Shown here piece by piece: positions 11,771-23,012 of a stretch of DNA of 64,000 nucleotides. The translations under genes and the position numbers were made by a program. Source of the stretch: Acanthaster planci (lineage: Eukaryota > Echinodermata > Asteroidea > Valvatida > Acanthasteridae). The stretch spans positions 190,332 through 254,331 of the forward strand of contig NW_019091378.1 of the NCBI RefSeq assembly GCF_001949145.1, written 5' to 3'. The notes beneath the pieces were generated by a model. The model was not told the DNA's origin, did no database searches, and saw nothing but the letters and a program-made list of their open reading frames with translations. Each line of letters starts with the position of its first letter. The stretch's first letter is position 1.

Positions 11771-14700
11771 GTATTAGAGGGGATCATTTAAAAATGTCTA
11801 AGTGCAGTCTTAATACTTTACATTTATTTTCTTTCAATATAGAAGTACTACTGCAGATAATGGATGATCCTGTGTATTGGATGAGCTATTTATGCTGTAA
11901 AAATCATATTGAACTGGACATGTACCATTTCTGAGAGACTGCTAAAAAAGAATTTGGCATGATTTTTAACAGTTCTTTTTAAAGGCTAAAAACAGTAACT
12001 CTTGAATTCCTACCCAGTTCAGTGTGAATTTTTTAATGTGGGACTTTTTTATGATTTGTTGGAGCATGAATTGGAACTGAATGGTGATCTCATTTTCCTT
12101 GATATGTGCTCTTTTCATAATTATACTTTGTCATCAATTTAACTTGCAAAGAGGAACCTTCTTTCAAAATGCAATGTCAAATGATTGCTTCCTTGAGAGG
12201 AGATTTCAGCAGCACATGGAGTTGCCTATATTTGGCATCATAAAACACCATTGTTAAATTGATCATGTTCATTTTTTGCTTTTAAAACCAACCACAAGTG
12301 ATCACAATTCATGTCTAATGATGGCTCCTTTTACAGTAATGAAGACAGTTGGACTGAATAATACGAAGAAGATCAAGACGGTTCTTTAATCTTTCACAAC
12401 TGATTTATTTCCCAAACTACGTGAACAGTAGTGTCTCTACTAACACGTTCCCTTTTGGCAGTATAAAGCAGAACTTATGGTCAGTAGTGCATGACTGTGA
12501 AGTTTGATTTGGCAACAGTGTTCTTACTTCAGTGACTGGCATTAAAAAAGGTTTCAGTGGCAAACACGTAGCCCTGGTTTTGCTTGACTATTCCACAATT
12601 TATTTTAACTCGCAAAATTAAGCTGTGCAGTTACACAAAAGATAATAGTCAGTTTTGGAACATCCTTCTAAAAAGTTATTCAACATTGCTGTTGGTAAAT
12701 TTTCACCATCCTGGCTTTACATTTCCATTTGCTGCAGCCGAACTGCCGAACCGAACCAAAAATCATACGAATTTGCTCGAAATCTAATTTGATCTTTTAT
12801 CCCGTAAAGGAAGAAACTCCCATTTGAATATGCTGGGTTTTTTTCTGTTTTCACAAATCCTATGATCGTTTTTAGTCAGGTGTGGTACAGACACGACTGC
12901 TTTTGGTTGGCAAAAACACGGTCGGAAACTGTCACACCTCCATCGGTAACTCTCTATGGAATTTGAACTCCTAAACAAACATTTGGGGAAACAATTTAGA
13001 AAAAAAATATGTTCACAACGAAGTTGCTAGTGGATGGGGATGGAAACATTCATTCATTGCTTGTATTAACATATTTGACACAAGGAAATACTGTATAAGG
13101 CACGTTCGTTCGTAGCATGCTCTACGATGTCTGAATGTGCATTACGTGTACGTGTCCAAACCCGAACCGAAGTTTGGCAACAAATTTCCAAACCGTGTCC
13201 GAACCGAACCCGAACCAAACCTTTGTGCCTACTTCCAGCACTAGATATTGTGCTTAAATTCTCAAGCCCATTGCACTCTACCCCACTCTACCCATCCTGG
13301 TATGTTGTTGTACAGTATACATATGCTCACACCAAAGATGCAAAAATTTAGTTGTGAATTTCACTGTCTCAATTTCGCAATACTGTCCAGTCGCGATTTC
13401 GCTCTTAAATTTGTCAGCCCATTGCGTTCCACCATGTTGCACCCACCCTAGCTGTGCCACTGGATAGTGTTTATTTTCATGACAAAAACTTGTATTTGAA
13501 AGATGTATTTGCAAAAATGACTCCAGTGACTCCCAGGAAAAATCTCCAAATGGTTTTGGTGATGCAGTGGCCAACATGTTTGTGGCCCTGCTAATAGGAA
13601 TCTACTCAGGGTGTAAAAAAGTAATGAGAGCACACACTCGTTTTCCTTTTGTCATTAATGTGCTGTGTAAATTAAAAAAAGGCATCACTTTTGCAATCAA
13701 ATTACCTCAACCGGATCAGCAGAATTACACAATTACACAAAGTTATTAATTGATGGTAGCCAATGGACGCTCAAATGGGATAGACTACACGTCCGGCAAG
13801 GCAGGGTACAGGATCAGCATATTGCATCTTTAAAAGATCTGTGTAATCCTAAACCAAATTGGTTTCATTGCAAAAAAAGTAGCAATCCTATTGAAGGCAC
13901 GTGATGCGTAATCACAAAGTTCTTCTCTAATCAGTTGCTCAAGCTGATTGACATGGCTCAAGCTGATTGACATGAGTCAAATTTGATAATCACAGGGTGG
14001 CCACTAGCATTAAGTAAAACTTGCATGCAAATATTGTGTAGATAACAACTGTAAGAGTGCACAAATTAAATGTCTCTCAAATTTGCGCAAACTTGTCTCA
14101 GTTCTCACAAGTCGAAGCATTTCTCAATGTATTTGGTGGCTACCCTAATGAGTGAGAAGACAGAAATTTAAACTGATCCTGTGCCCTGTCTTTCACAAAT
14201 TAAATGTAATTTGAGAAACTAACATGTCTTGTATCTTCCTATCCGCATGTACCGTACAACCGAGGAATCCAGTGAGAAGCTACTTCTGCAACCCTTGGCA
14301 AACTACAAGAACTACCGATGGCTGTGTCCGTGATGGTCATGTCTGCAGAGCTCTTATCAAGACTTGGCTAAACGAAACAAAAGGCAAATCCATGGCAATG
14401 AGGAACTTGTTTACACATGAACTAACGCTTTCAACAAGTTCAGACAAAATGGCCAAGAAAACTTAAGCAAAGAAATTTTATTTACATTTCAAACAAAACT
14501 CCATTTCTTTGACATTAACAAAAGATTGGCCCATTGTTTTTGTAATTTGTTGAATATTTTGTGCATGGTCCCCTTTTTCCACTCGAACCAAGTGTTCTGT
14601 CCTTGCCGTGGATTTGCACAGACAAATACCAAAACTAAATTCACCTCAGACCAGGCATATGTTGAAAATCAGAGACTTAAGAATTTGCCTTCAACCAGTT

Positions 14701-15865
14701 CAGGCTAAAAGGAGTGTCAATCTGCAAAACTGTTTCACCAAGTCTCAGCGGCAGTGGATGCGTATGCATGTGCTATGTATCACAGGTGGCCAGTGGTGTT
14801 ACACATAAAATCTCTGCTACATCTACGGGGTCTATGCCTCTGTATGCTGCCTGGAGTCGCAGTAAATATCACATCACAAAAGATAAAGTGTGAACAGGCG
14901 TAAATATTTTTTCTTTGTAGAAATGACTCTAGAAAGTTGCTTTTGGCATTGGTCAGAAACAATCTTGCACTGCTTGCTGTAAAATTCATGAAATAACAAC
15001 GTTAAGTTGTTAAATTCCGATATTCAGTGTCTCTCCATCTAACTGAACCCATATCATCTGAATATTACTGATTTAAATTAATGTCTAACACCCTGACATC
15101 AGTTACTTTTGCATTGGAAGTTCGAACTCTAGCTTCCTTGCTCCTATCGTTTTTTTAAAACCGTTTAAAGGTGATTTTATCCTTACAATTTAGCAACTTG
15201 AATTTTAGCCTGATCTGGTTAACCAGAAGGAAAAAAAGGGTCAGTGTAACCAAACAATTTCAACATGTGCCTGGTTCAGTTTCGTTAAGCTCGTAAGTTT
15301 TCATAGATTTTAAAAATAGCATTCTTAATGCATGTATAAACTTTTGAATATGTACACCAGCACATTGTACTGTACTTGAGTTCCGTGAATGGCCGATTGC
15401 AAGTGTGCTTGGAATTTTTATGACATACGTCCAAAGTGGGTGATTTACCTATGACACTGTCAGTACATTTTTTTAAAGAATGGAAACGACCAGCATGTTT
15501 TTTGTATGCGAATCAATCTTTAATTTCCTTTTACTGGTATCTACAGATCAGGCATGCAACTTGGCCTTTGACAAGAAATGAGGACATTTCAATCTTTACA
15601 AGACTTTGTAAAGTGTTTTTCATTTTTCAGTGGCATGAATAAAAAGTGAAAAATGAGGAAATTAACTGATCCGAGGAAAGTTGCATGCCTGTTTAACACT
15701 GAAACAGTTAACCAAGTGAAAAACTTTGAAGTGCATGTAATAGATTGAATATGAATGACTTAGATGCATTTCAGAAACTCGTATGATGTGCTGGTGTACA
15801 TTTATTGTCTGGATTTTACTGAATAAAGAATACGGGTTGGGGGGGTGCGTGTTTTGTGTTAAATA
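11771..15865. other. Non-coding region
   Basis: No gene recognised. Small features seen: CCGAAC-type repeats near 12738-12755 and 13148-13221; a diverged partial duplication around 13240-13290 and 13400-13450 (both containing AGCCCATTGC); and a 19-bp perfect tandem repeat (GCTCAAGCTGATTGACATG) at 13937-13974. Confidence 0.5.
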
Positions 15866-16024
15866 CACCTGCTGTCTATTTCGCTATTGAGCTGCACATG
15901 CCACTGAATTTTTGGACAAGTTTTTGACTTTCAACAAAAAAAAAAGGAAATTGGAGTAAATAAGCAGGCGATATTTCAATCCAAAAACTAGTGAGGCTGC
16001 TTGTATTGAAATAGACAGCAGGTG
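15866..16024. repeat. Imperfect foldback element
   Basis: Bases 15866-15882 are the exact reverse complement of 16008-16024 (17 bp, CACCTGCTGTCTATTTC). Pairing continues imperfectly inward to a second block (CACTGAATTTTTGG against CCAAAAACTAGTG), giving arms of about 45-50 bases around a poly-A-containing loop. It is MITE-like in size, but no target-site duplication is clear. Confidence 0.6.
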
Positions 16025-16251
16025 ATGTGTTGGGAGGGGGTCAAAATGGAGTGTACGCGACATTTAAGTTGGAGGTTAAAAATCTTGGGGCTTTCGGAAT
16101 GGGAACCTAAAGACATTTCTAAGTTGATACATGTTTATATGAATTATTTATGTGAATTTGGGAAATGTGAAATGGAATAAAAAGAGCAGTTTTCACTTGC
16201 AATTTGTTTCCTTTGTATGGGTAAGTTTATTTACATTTTTTTAAAAAGAAA

Positions 16252-16316
16252 ATTGACCTTGAACTTGACTTTGGATTTGAACTTGGATTTGAACTTGACC
16301 ATGAACTTGAACTTGA
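16252..16316 (+). repeat. TTGAAC-type short tandem repeat
   Basis: Repeats of TTGAAC, TTGGAT and TTGACC hexamers, about eleven in total. A forward frame through it reads an alternating Leu-Asn/Asp/Thr peptide. This is a simple repeat and not a gene. Confidence 0.75.
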
Positions 16317-16337
16317 AAAAAATGGCCAAAAAAAAAA

Positions 16338-16446
16338 GCACCCTAGCGCATACAAGTCCCCCCTGGTGTGGGCCACGTGTTCCCCATCCACAGGCGCTAA
16401 CAGGTCCAGTGAGTTGCCCACTGCATTAACTCGCAATCAGTTGTCC
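16338..16446 (+). repeat. Dispersed repeat, copy 1
   Basis: About 109 bases beginning GCACCCTAGCGCATACAAG match the reverse complement of 22903-23012 with roughly ten substitutions and small indels. Both copies encode a similar peptide in one frame (STLAHTSPPWCG.RVP.PQA). Both contain GTGAGTTGCCC near the far end. It could be a SINE or transposon fragment or a shuffled exon; I do not recognise the family. Confidence 0.7.
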
Positions 16447-19400
16447 TTGATATGTACTATCTCTCAATCAAGTCTACTTCAGGTGAGTGCAACGAAAGTA
16501 ATGATCCAATGAACTCCAACAACTTGTCTATTTTTCCACCAAGAAAAACGTAAACCATCTCATAACTCCAATAGTTGCAAAATAAATGAGACCGTTCTCA
16601 CATCTACTTGAATTTCTCGCTGTGATTTCCAACGAATTACAAAATGTATCATGGAACTGATCCCACTGACTTGAAAAACTTTGCAAATAAGTTACATTTC
16701 TAGCTTTTCTCTGTTTTTTAAAACATCATTAGATACCTGGTCAGTTCTTCAATGTCCCAATCAAGGAAAACCTCCATGGTTGTGCATGTTTCACTTAGAA
16801 ATGATGCATATTAAGTAGAAGTGTTTTATTTTTACTGCCGTAATGTGATTTCAAAACTGGTGTCCAGTGGAATAAAACAAAACTACAAAGTAACGTGAGG
16901 AAAGGTTTTTAACTAAAAAAAAAATGATTAACTGCAGCAAATTGAGCAGAAATCTAATATCAGTACATTTATTGGCTGAAGTTTTTCTTTTTTTTCAAAA
17001 TACAGTTTCCAATTGAGATGCGTTTGGAAAAACCTAAGGGCCATCCTGAATTCGAAGCACATTTGCACACAAAAAAGGTAGTCTTAAATGCAAAGGAATA
17101 CTTTACAGACTTTAAGTTGAAGTCATGTTTTTGCACTCAAACAATTGGTGGGTTTTCTCATCTCTAAGACTCTCTTAGGAAAGTGAACATTTTAAGCAAC
17201 TATTCAATTGAATTTACAATCACACAATTGCATTTGATTTCTCAAAACTTTTTTAAGTAATATACAGCAACTGCAGTATCACCAAATTATCATTGCTGAA
17301 GAAGCTTAAGTGAATTTACTCTTTTTTTTATTGAAAAGCAGTCTGATTGAGCCTTTCGCTGCACTAAGTCTGCTGTTATGAAAACTTTCAATCAAAGGGT
17401 TCTTTTTCACCTTGATTTGTCACCATTTCACAGTTCTTGCAAAAAGTAGGAATGGTAATTTCCCCTTGGTATCATTTTAGTACAAATACAGCTGTTGCAG
17501 TCCTGGCATGCCTTATAAAAGGACGAACTGTTCAGTGACTCAGTAGATGATGCTGTAGCAACCTGCCCTTCAGCGTCCTTAGAAACTGCGGCATCCAGTG
17601 ATGCGGGGTTGGCCTGTCCCGTATCCCATGCTAAATTTAATTGAAGTTTTCATTAATTCATGCACTTTCCACATCCTCGTGGTCGTGTTTGAAACCCAGA
17701 GTACATGTATCTCATGGCACGTTTGGAGTACGTCTAACATAAACACAGATATTGCACATGCTACCATGCAAACTGAAGCAAATCCCAGGAAAATCCACAA
17801 AATAACACCAAATCCTAATTGACCTGACTATGCAAAAGCTCTTCAGCACAACGTAACAGTCCATCTTTTATTTATGTACATACCATGTTTTCCAAAGAGG
17901 AAAAAATTACATGCAAAGTAGTGTTGGAGATTGATCAACAAATTAACAAAGCGTAGTCTCAAACTTCAGTAATTTCTCAAATTGATGGATAAATTTATGA
18001 GCATTAATCACATCTATGTCTTCGACGCACATGTAAAAAAAAAGACATGCTTGAGACACTGACTGCAGGTTGAATTGGGTTGAATCATTTCTGCAAACCT
18101 AACTCAACTTTTCTGTTTTGGGCATGGAACGTCAGGTGCTCAAAGAATAAAATCACAAACTTGCGATCCATCTCAACATTGCTCAATGTGAGGAATATGG
18201 TACGACATGCTAAATTACAGAAGTTGGCATTTAACCAGTTTTTTTTTTAAGAGGCTGTGCAAACACAATCAGGATGACAGGGTTAACCATTAACTGTTTA
18301 CTGAGACTTCAGTGGCAGACATGCATACTCACCACATCTGCTCTATGCAGCCCTATTGTATCGCCCCATGGTAGAGCCTCAAGAGTGTTTGCAAATTACA
18401 TGTATCAGGTTTGTGTGACAATCAAACATATACTTGTGCTATACAGATGACTTTTTGTGGCACTTCCCTCTTTCGAAAGCCAGCTTTTCAGCTAAAAACA
18501 ATGATGTCGGAAACTGTTTAAGTACATGTATGTGTGGATTTTCCTGGGGTCTGCTTCAGTTACTAGAGGTGTGTTCCTTTCACGTGAACAAGGGTGAAGA
18601 CCAAAATATATATCTATGCATGCAGCACTTACAGTCCCAATAGCCTAGGCAGGCCTGCATCAGGAATGTTTGTATCCTGAATACGTACATGTACCGATAC
18701 ATGCAATGACCAACAACTCATGACAATTCAATCTGGCCCAGAATAATGCAGGATCGTGCAAGTCACAATAGTGATCACAAAACTTCGAAGTACACGTACA
18801 TGTACTTGCTTTGCAGTGGAATTTACCTTCATAACTGCTTTCCATAAAAAAGCAGCTAATAGTGAATGACAGACCACTGAAAGGTTGTGGGCATTTTATG
18901 ATGTCAACATATTACTTCAAACCATCATTTCATGATGTAAATCATCACAATGTTAGCTCAGGTGGAGGGAACACACCCCTAGTGAAGGGCATACATGTAA
19001 ATGACCTCATCCATTGACATTTTATTGGCAATATTCGACAGCAACTTTTATCTAAACATGAGAAACTTAAACACTAACTTTTCCAGCTTGTATGTGTACA
19101 CATGTTCTTTGCGCTAAATGTGCGAGGGTGGGCCAAAGTTTCTGAACTACGTAAATCTACCAGCCTTTCTTTTAACTGGCAAAAAAAAAAAGTATTTCCG
19201 ATTAAACAGATGACTACCAGCAGCAATACACCACACTGTTCAACTTTTCAAATAAGTGGGGAAAAGAGGAAAATGTTTAGCTGAATAAATAGTCAACTCT
19301 TTCTTTGACCATGGTCTGACGGACATGTATAAACCCTAGTCGTCTTATTTTTTTAGTACAGAACATCGGGACATCACTTTTTTTTGTCTCAAACACCTAT

Positions 19401-20434
19401 GTGTAGATAACAGGGTGACTAGTTTTTGGATTTATATTGAAACCAGCGCACAAGTGCTGGTATTAGTTAGCATTTGAGCTTTTAGATCTAAATCTCAGTA
19501 CAAAACAGCATGATCGCAAAGGTGATTTGAAGGTAGTCATCTGCTTTATAAATCTCGAACTCAGAATTTTTTTTTTTTAAGTTTGAGCTTGAGAATAAAG
19601 TTGCTGGCTACTAAACCCTTTCACTTAAAGAAAACTTGGCCCCTAAAACATAACAAACAGCTGCCATATTTACCGGAAATACATGTACATTTGGACCAAA
19701 AGGATAAGATGCCCTTCATGCATGGTGCATGATGGTCTTCAGTCTCTGGCAACATCTTTTTTTTATTTGAAAATTGACGTTTCATGTCCGAAAGCCCTGA
19801 AAAGTCTTTTTTTTTCTCTCACAGAATTTGCAACTCAAGTTTGCAACACCAAAACATCAACAGATTTTGTATTGATGTCTTTGGATTAGGGTGCGCTGCC
19901 AAAAGGGGGAAAAAGAACTGATCAGTGAGAGTTTGATTCACTATTTGATTCAACTTAGACAATCTGACAAAGTGGAATATTTTGATCCGAGTATTCAGCA
20001 TCACTGCATAAATTCCCATTCTGTTAAATCTACCTCTTGGAAATAATACAGAAATTGGTCAATCTTTGACCATGAAATCAGGTACTCAACCAGACCTGTA
20101 CACACGGTGCACGTATGCATTCTTCTGTTGAAATTGATGGTCGTTATGGACTTTTTTCCAACCAAATTTTCACTTAGCAGATTTTGAACAGCCTCTCTTG
20201 GTTTTTAAACCAGAGACAACAGGATACTGTACAGGGAGTTTAACAGCTTTATTTGCCTTATTACAAGCAGGCTACCATGACACACATTTCAATCTTTCGT
20301 TGTGGATACTGAATTCACCATGACCAAAGACAGCTTTCAGGGCTGCTATCTCTCCATCTATGCTCATTTTTTCAGCAATAGTATTATTTGCTGAAGGGCC
20401 ACAAATAAGCGCTAATGCTCATTTCAAGCGTGTT
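16447..20434. other. Non-coding AT-rich region
   Basis: No gene recognised. Open frames are short and conflicting. Occasional TACATGTA-type words occur near 18401, 18522, 18690 and 18797. Confidence 0.5.
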
Positions 20435-20457
20435 ACTTGATCAAGGCATTGACAATA
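20435..20457 (+). repeat. Left arm of a 23-bp inverted repeat
   Basis: This 23-base word (ACTTGATCAAGGCATTGACA..) is the exact reverse complement of 21101-21123. The arms bracket about 640 bases without a recognisable transposase. The flanks do not show a clear target-site duplication. Confidence 0.75.
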
Positions 20458-21100
20458 CTGGTAGCTCGAGGGAGGGACTGAATTAAATCGCTCTGTGTTG
20501 GGCTTGTCACGTCAAAAAACAAGCCACTTTAACAGAGGAAACTGAAAAAAACTGACACATTGCAATGATCGGCCACCTCATCAAAATGGCTCTGAATGGC
20601 CAAATGGAACTCTCTGGAGAATAGACAAACGTCAAGTTGTCACTGTCACAGGACACAGCGGCATTGTTAGCCGTCTGAGGGGCAATGTTATTCAGCTGCT
20701 CTTCTTGTCCTTTCTCACGGCTTTCTGAAGCACGTCACTGTGCTAGATTGGACTCACTTCACCCAGCTTTAATAGGGTGTCTATACAGAGTGCCTGCTGT
20801 AGCTCCACCTGAGCATAAGGCTACATCTTTACCATGACACAGATGTGTCGAGCTGGCCAACACTGATCTCTCAGGGACTATCATCCCCGTTTGATATTGC
20901 ATTAGCTCTCCAAGTCTCTGCTTCTGCAGGCAGCTTGAAATGAAGTGCATGTACGAGTACATGTAGGATTGGAAAAAAGCAGGCAGTATAACGACATACT
21001 ATTAACGCAGACACGATTCTGTGTCACTGAGAACATCCCTCAGTTTTTGTCAGCCATAAGACCGAAATTTGAAGACATTATATTGTTCAATGGAATCAAT

Positions 21101-21123
21101 TATTGTCAATGCCTTGATCAAGT
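21101..21123 (-). repeat. Right arm of a 23-bp inverted repeat
   Basis: Exact reverse complement of 20435-20457. Together the arms could be the ends of a small non-autonomous DNA element or two fragments of one dispersed repeat. The enclosed sequence contains no convincing coding frame. Confidence 0.75.
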
Positions 21124-22665
21124 TTTCTCTCCTTAGTAATCCAAAGAAGGTACTGCCAAAGACTGAAGACCATCTATGCAATTCTGTCGCCGTTTATTTA
21201 GACTCCTACTCCTTGCCATTTGTACTCTGGGTTTTAACACACATGAGGATGTATTTCCACTGGTGCATGAATTAATACCACAAACTTCAATTAAACTTAC
21301 CATGGACCCTTTAACCGGGACTGGCTCCCCGTGTCGATGCCACAGTTTCTGTATAGGATACTGAAAGGCAGATTGGCTACCCAATCTCCCAGGCCATTCA
21401 CTCTACCGATTGAGGGGCACACACACTTTTTTCCTTCTATTTTTCACTTTCACTTTCTCTACCCCATCTTGAATTATGGGTAAGTTCCCTGAAGTCTCAT
21501 CCTGTGCGGAACTAACATTTCACCAACTTTCTCAAGGTGAATGGCCACCTTAATATTATCTACAATTTGTCATCTGTCCTTCTGAAAGGCAGATGAAAGC
21601 TGAAGAAAATTTACTAATGTGGTTTTTTTTTTTTTTTTTTTGATCGCTTAAACTTCCACGCATGAGCAATGCTGCATCAAATTGACTTGAATTAAAAATC
21701 AACAAACAGCATTTGTGAAATGACCACAGTTCCTTTGGAGGTTTTTTCACCAGATTTTCCTCTGATTGAGCATGTGACCCCTCTACTATCTGAGTGAACA
21801 GCCTGGGCCCATCACCCACCAAGAAAAAAACAGCACATTTTTCCCTTTCAGCACACCAGACTTCTCCACAGCAGTTTCGATGTCATGTCTCTTTCACCTC
21901 TTCAAGTGCTTTTGCCGTTTTTAATTTTTAATGCAGAAAAATGGCTCTTACAGACACTATTTTCTGAAAGTGTGAAGCAATACAAAACACTGCAGAGACT
22001 ATGAGAGAAGGGCACTCACTTTTAATTTCAAACTGAGAGAAGACGTTTTGGGCACATTTTTAAGGACGTAGTTTTTCCTGTTTCACTGACACTTCAAATT
22101 CAGGATAGCAAAGCAGAGAGCACTAAGATCAAAAACTGGAAAATGATACGTACACATTTTTTGTACGTGTACCTTTGCTTTCTGTTGAGACTTCATTTTC
22201 AGTAACAAGAAGTGTATTCTTGAGCCAATATAAAGTCAAATAGCAAACTTCAACATTTTGATTGAATGTCCCCTTTTAATAAGGGATTGCTTTTCAACTG
22301 TGCTGCCTTAGATGGGGTATATACCTGGCAATGTTTTGCCGTTTATCTTTCCAAAAATGAACATTTAGCTGCAGTTAATCACTTGTCTTGATAGGTACGT
22401 GTATACTTAGGGTACATTGTGTTCCTTACTGACATTCTGTGCGCAAAACAGCACAGTTTTTATTTGGTACATGTACCATCAAAAATGGGACTCTTGCTTT
22501 TTTAATTAAAACTTTGCTTGCGCAAAATGGAACATGTCAATCACAACTTTCCGATGGAAGGTGTTGACAAAGAGCTATACCATGGAAGTAACCCATTAAA
22601 GGAGCAAAGAATGCTGACCTTGTATCCAACAACGTTTTAAAAAACAGAGAAAAGCCAAAAAAAGT
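21124..22665. other. Non-coding region
   Basis: No gene recognised. It holds a run of 18 or more T at about 21622-21641 and a short inverted word around 22149-22168 (ACGTACA..TGTACGT). Confidence 0.5.
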
Positions 22666-22921
22666 AACCAATCGCAAGTTTTCAGTTCAATTGATCAAAG
22701 ACCACAATACCATGGAATTCTTGAAACATCCAGCGAGCAATTTCAGAGCAGATGCAGAATGTCTCATCAATTTGCAACAGTTTGGAGTGGTGGATGGATA
22801 CATTTTTTTTGGTGGAAAAATAAACCAGTTGTAAGAGTCCAGAGGATCCTTACCCCGCTGCATTGACTGAAGCATCCATGAATAAGAGTTGGACACATCC
22901 CGAACAAACCAATCGCAAGTT
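22666..22921 (+). repeat. 15-bp direct repeats flanking a 226-bp segment
   Basis: AACCAATCGCAAGTT occurs at 22666-22680 and again at 22907-22921. The second lies inside the dispersed repeat at 22903-23012. They could be a target-site duplication around a 226-bp insertion, or the first may be a fragment of the same dispersed repeat. Confidence 0.5.
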
Positions 22922-23012
22922 ATGCAGCAGGGCAACTCACCGGAACCTGTCGGCGCCTGTGGACGGGGAACACGCAGCCCACACCAGGGGGGACTTGTAT
23001 GCGCTAGGGTGC
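22903..23012 (-). repeat. Dispersed repeat, copy 2 (inverted)
   Basis: Reverse-complement homologue of 16338-16446. The minus-strand frame across it extends to 140 codons, but only the roughly 27 codons inside the repeat are shared between copies. I treat this as a repeat and not a gene. Confidence 0.7.
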
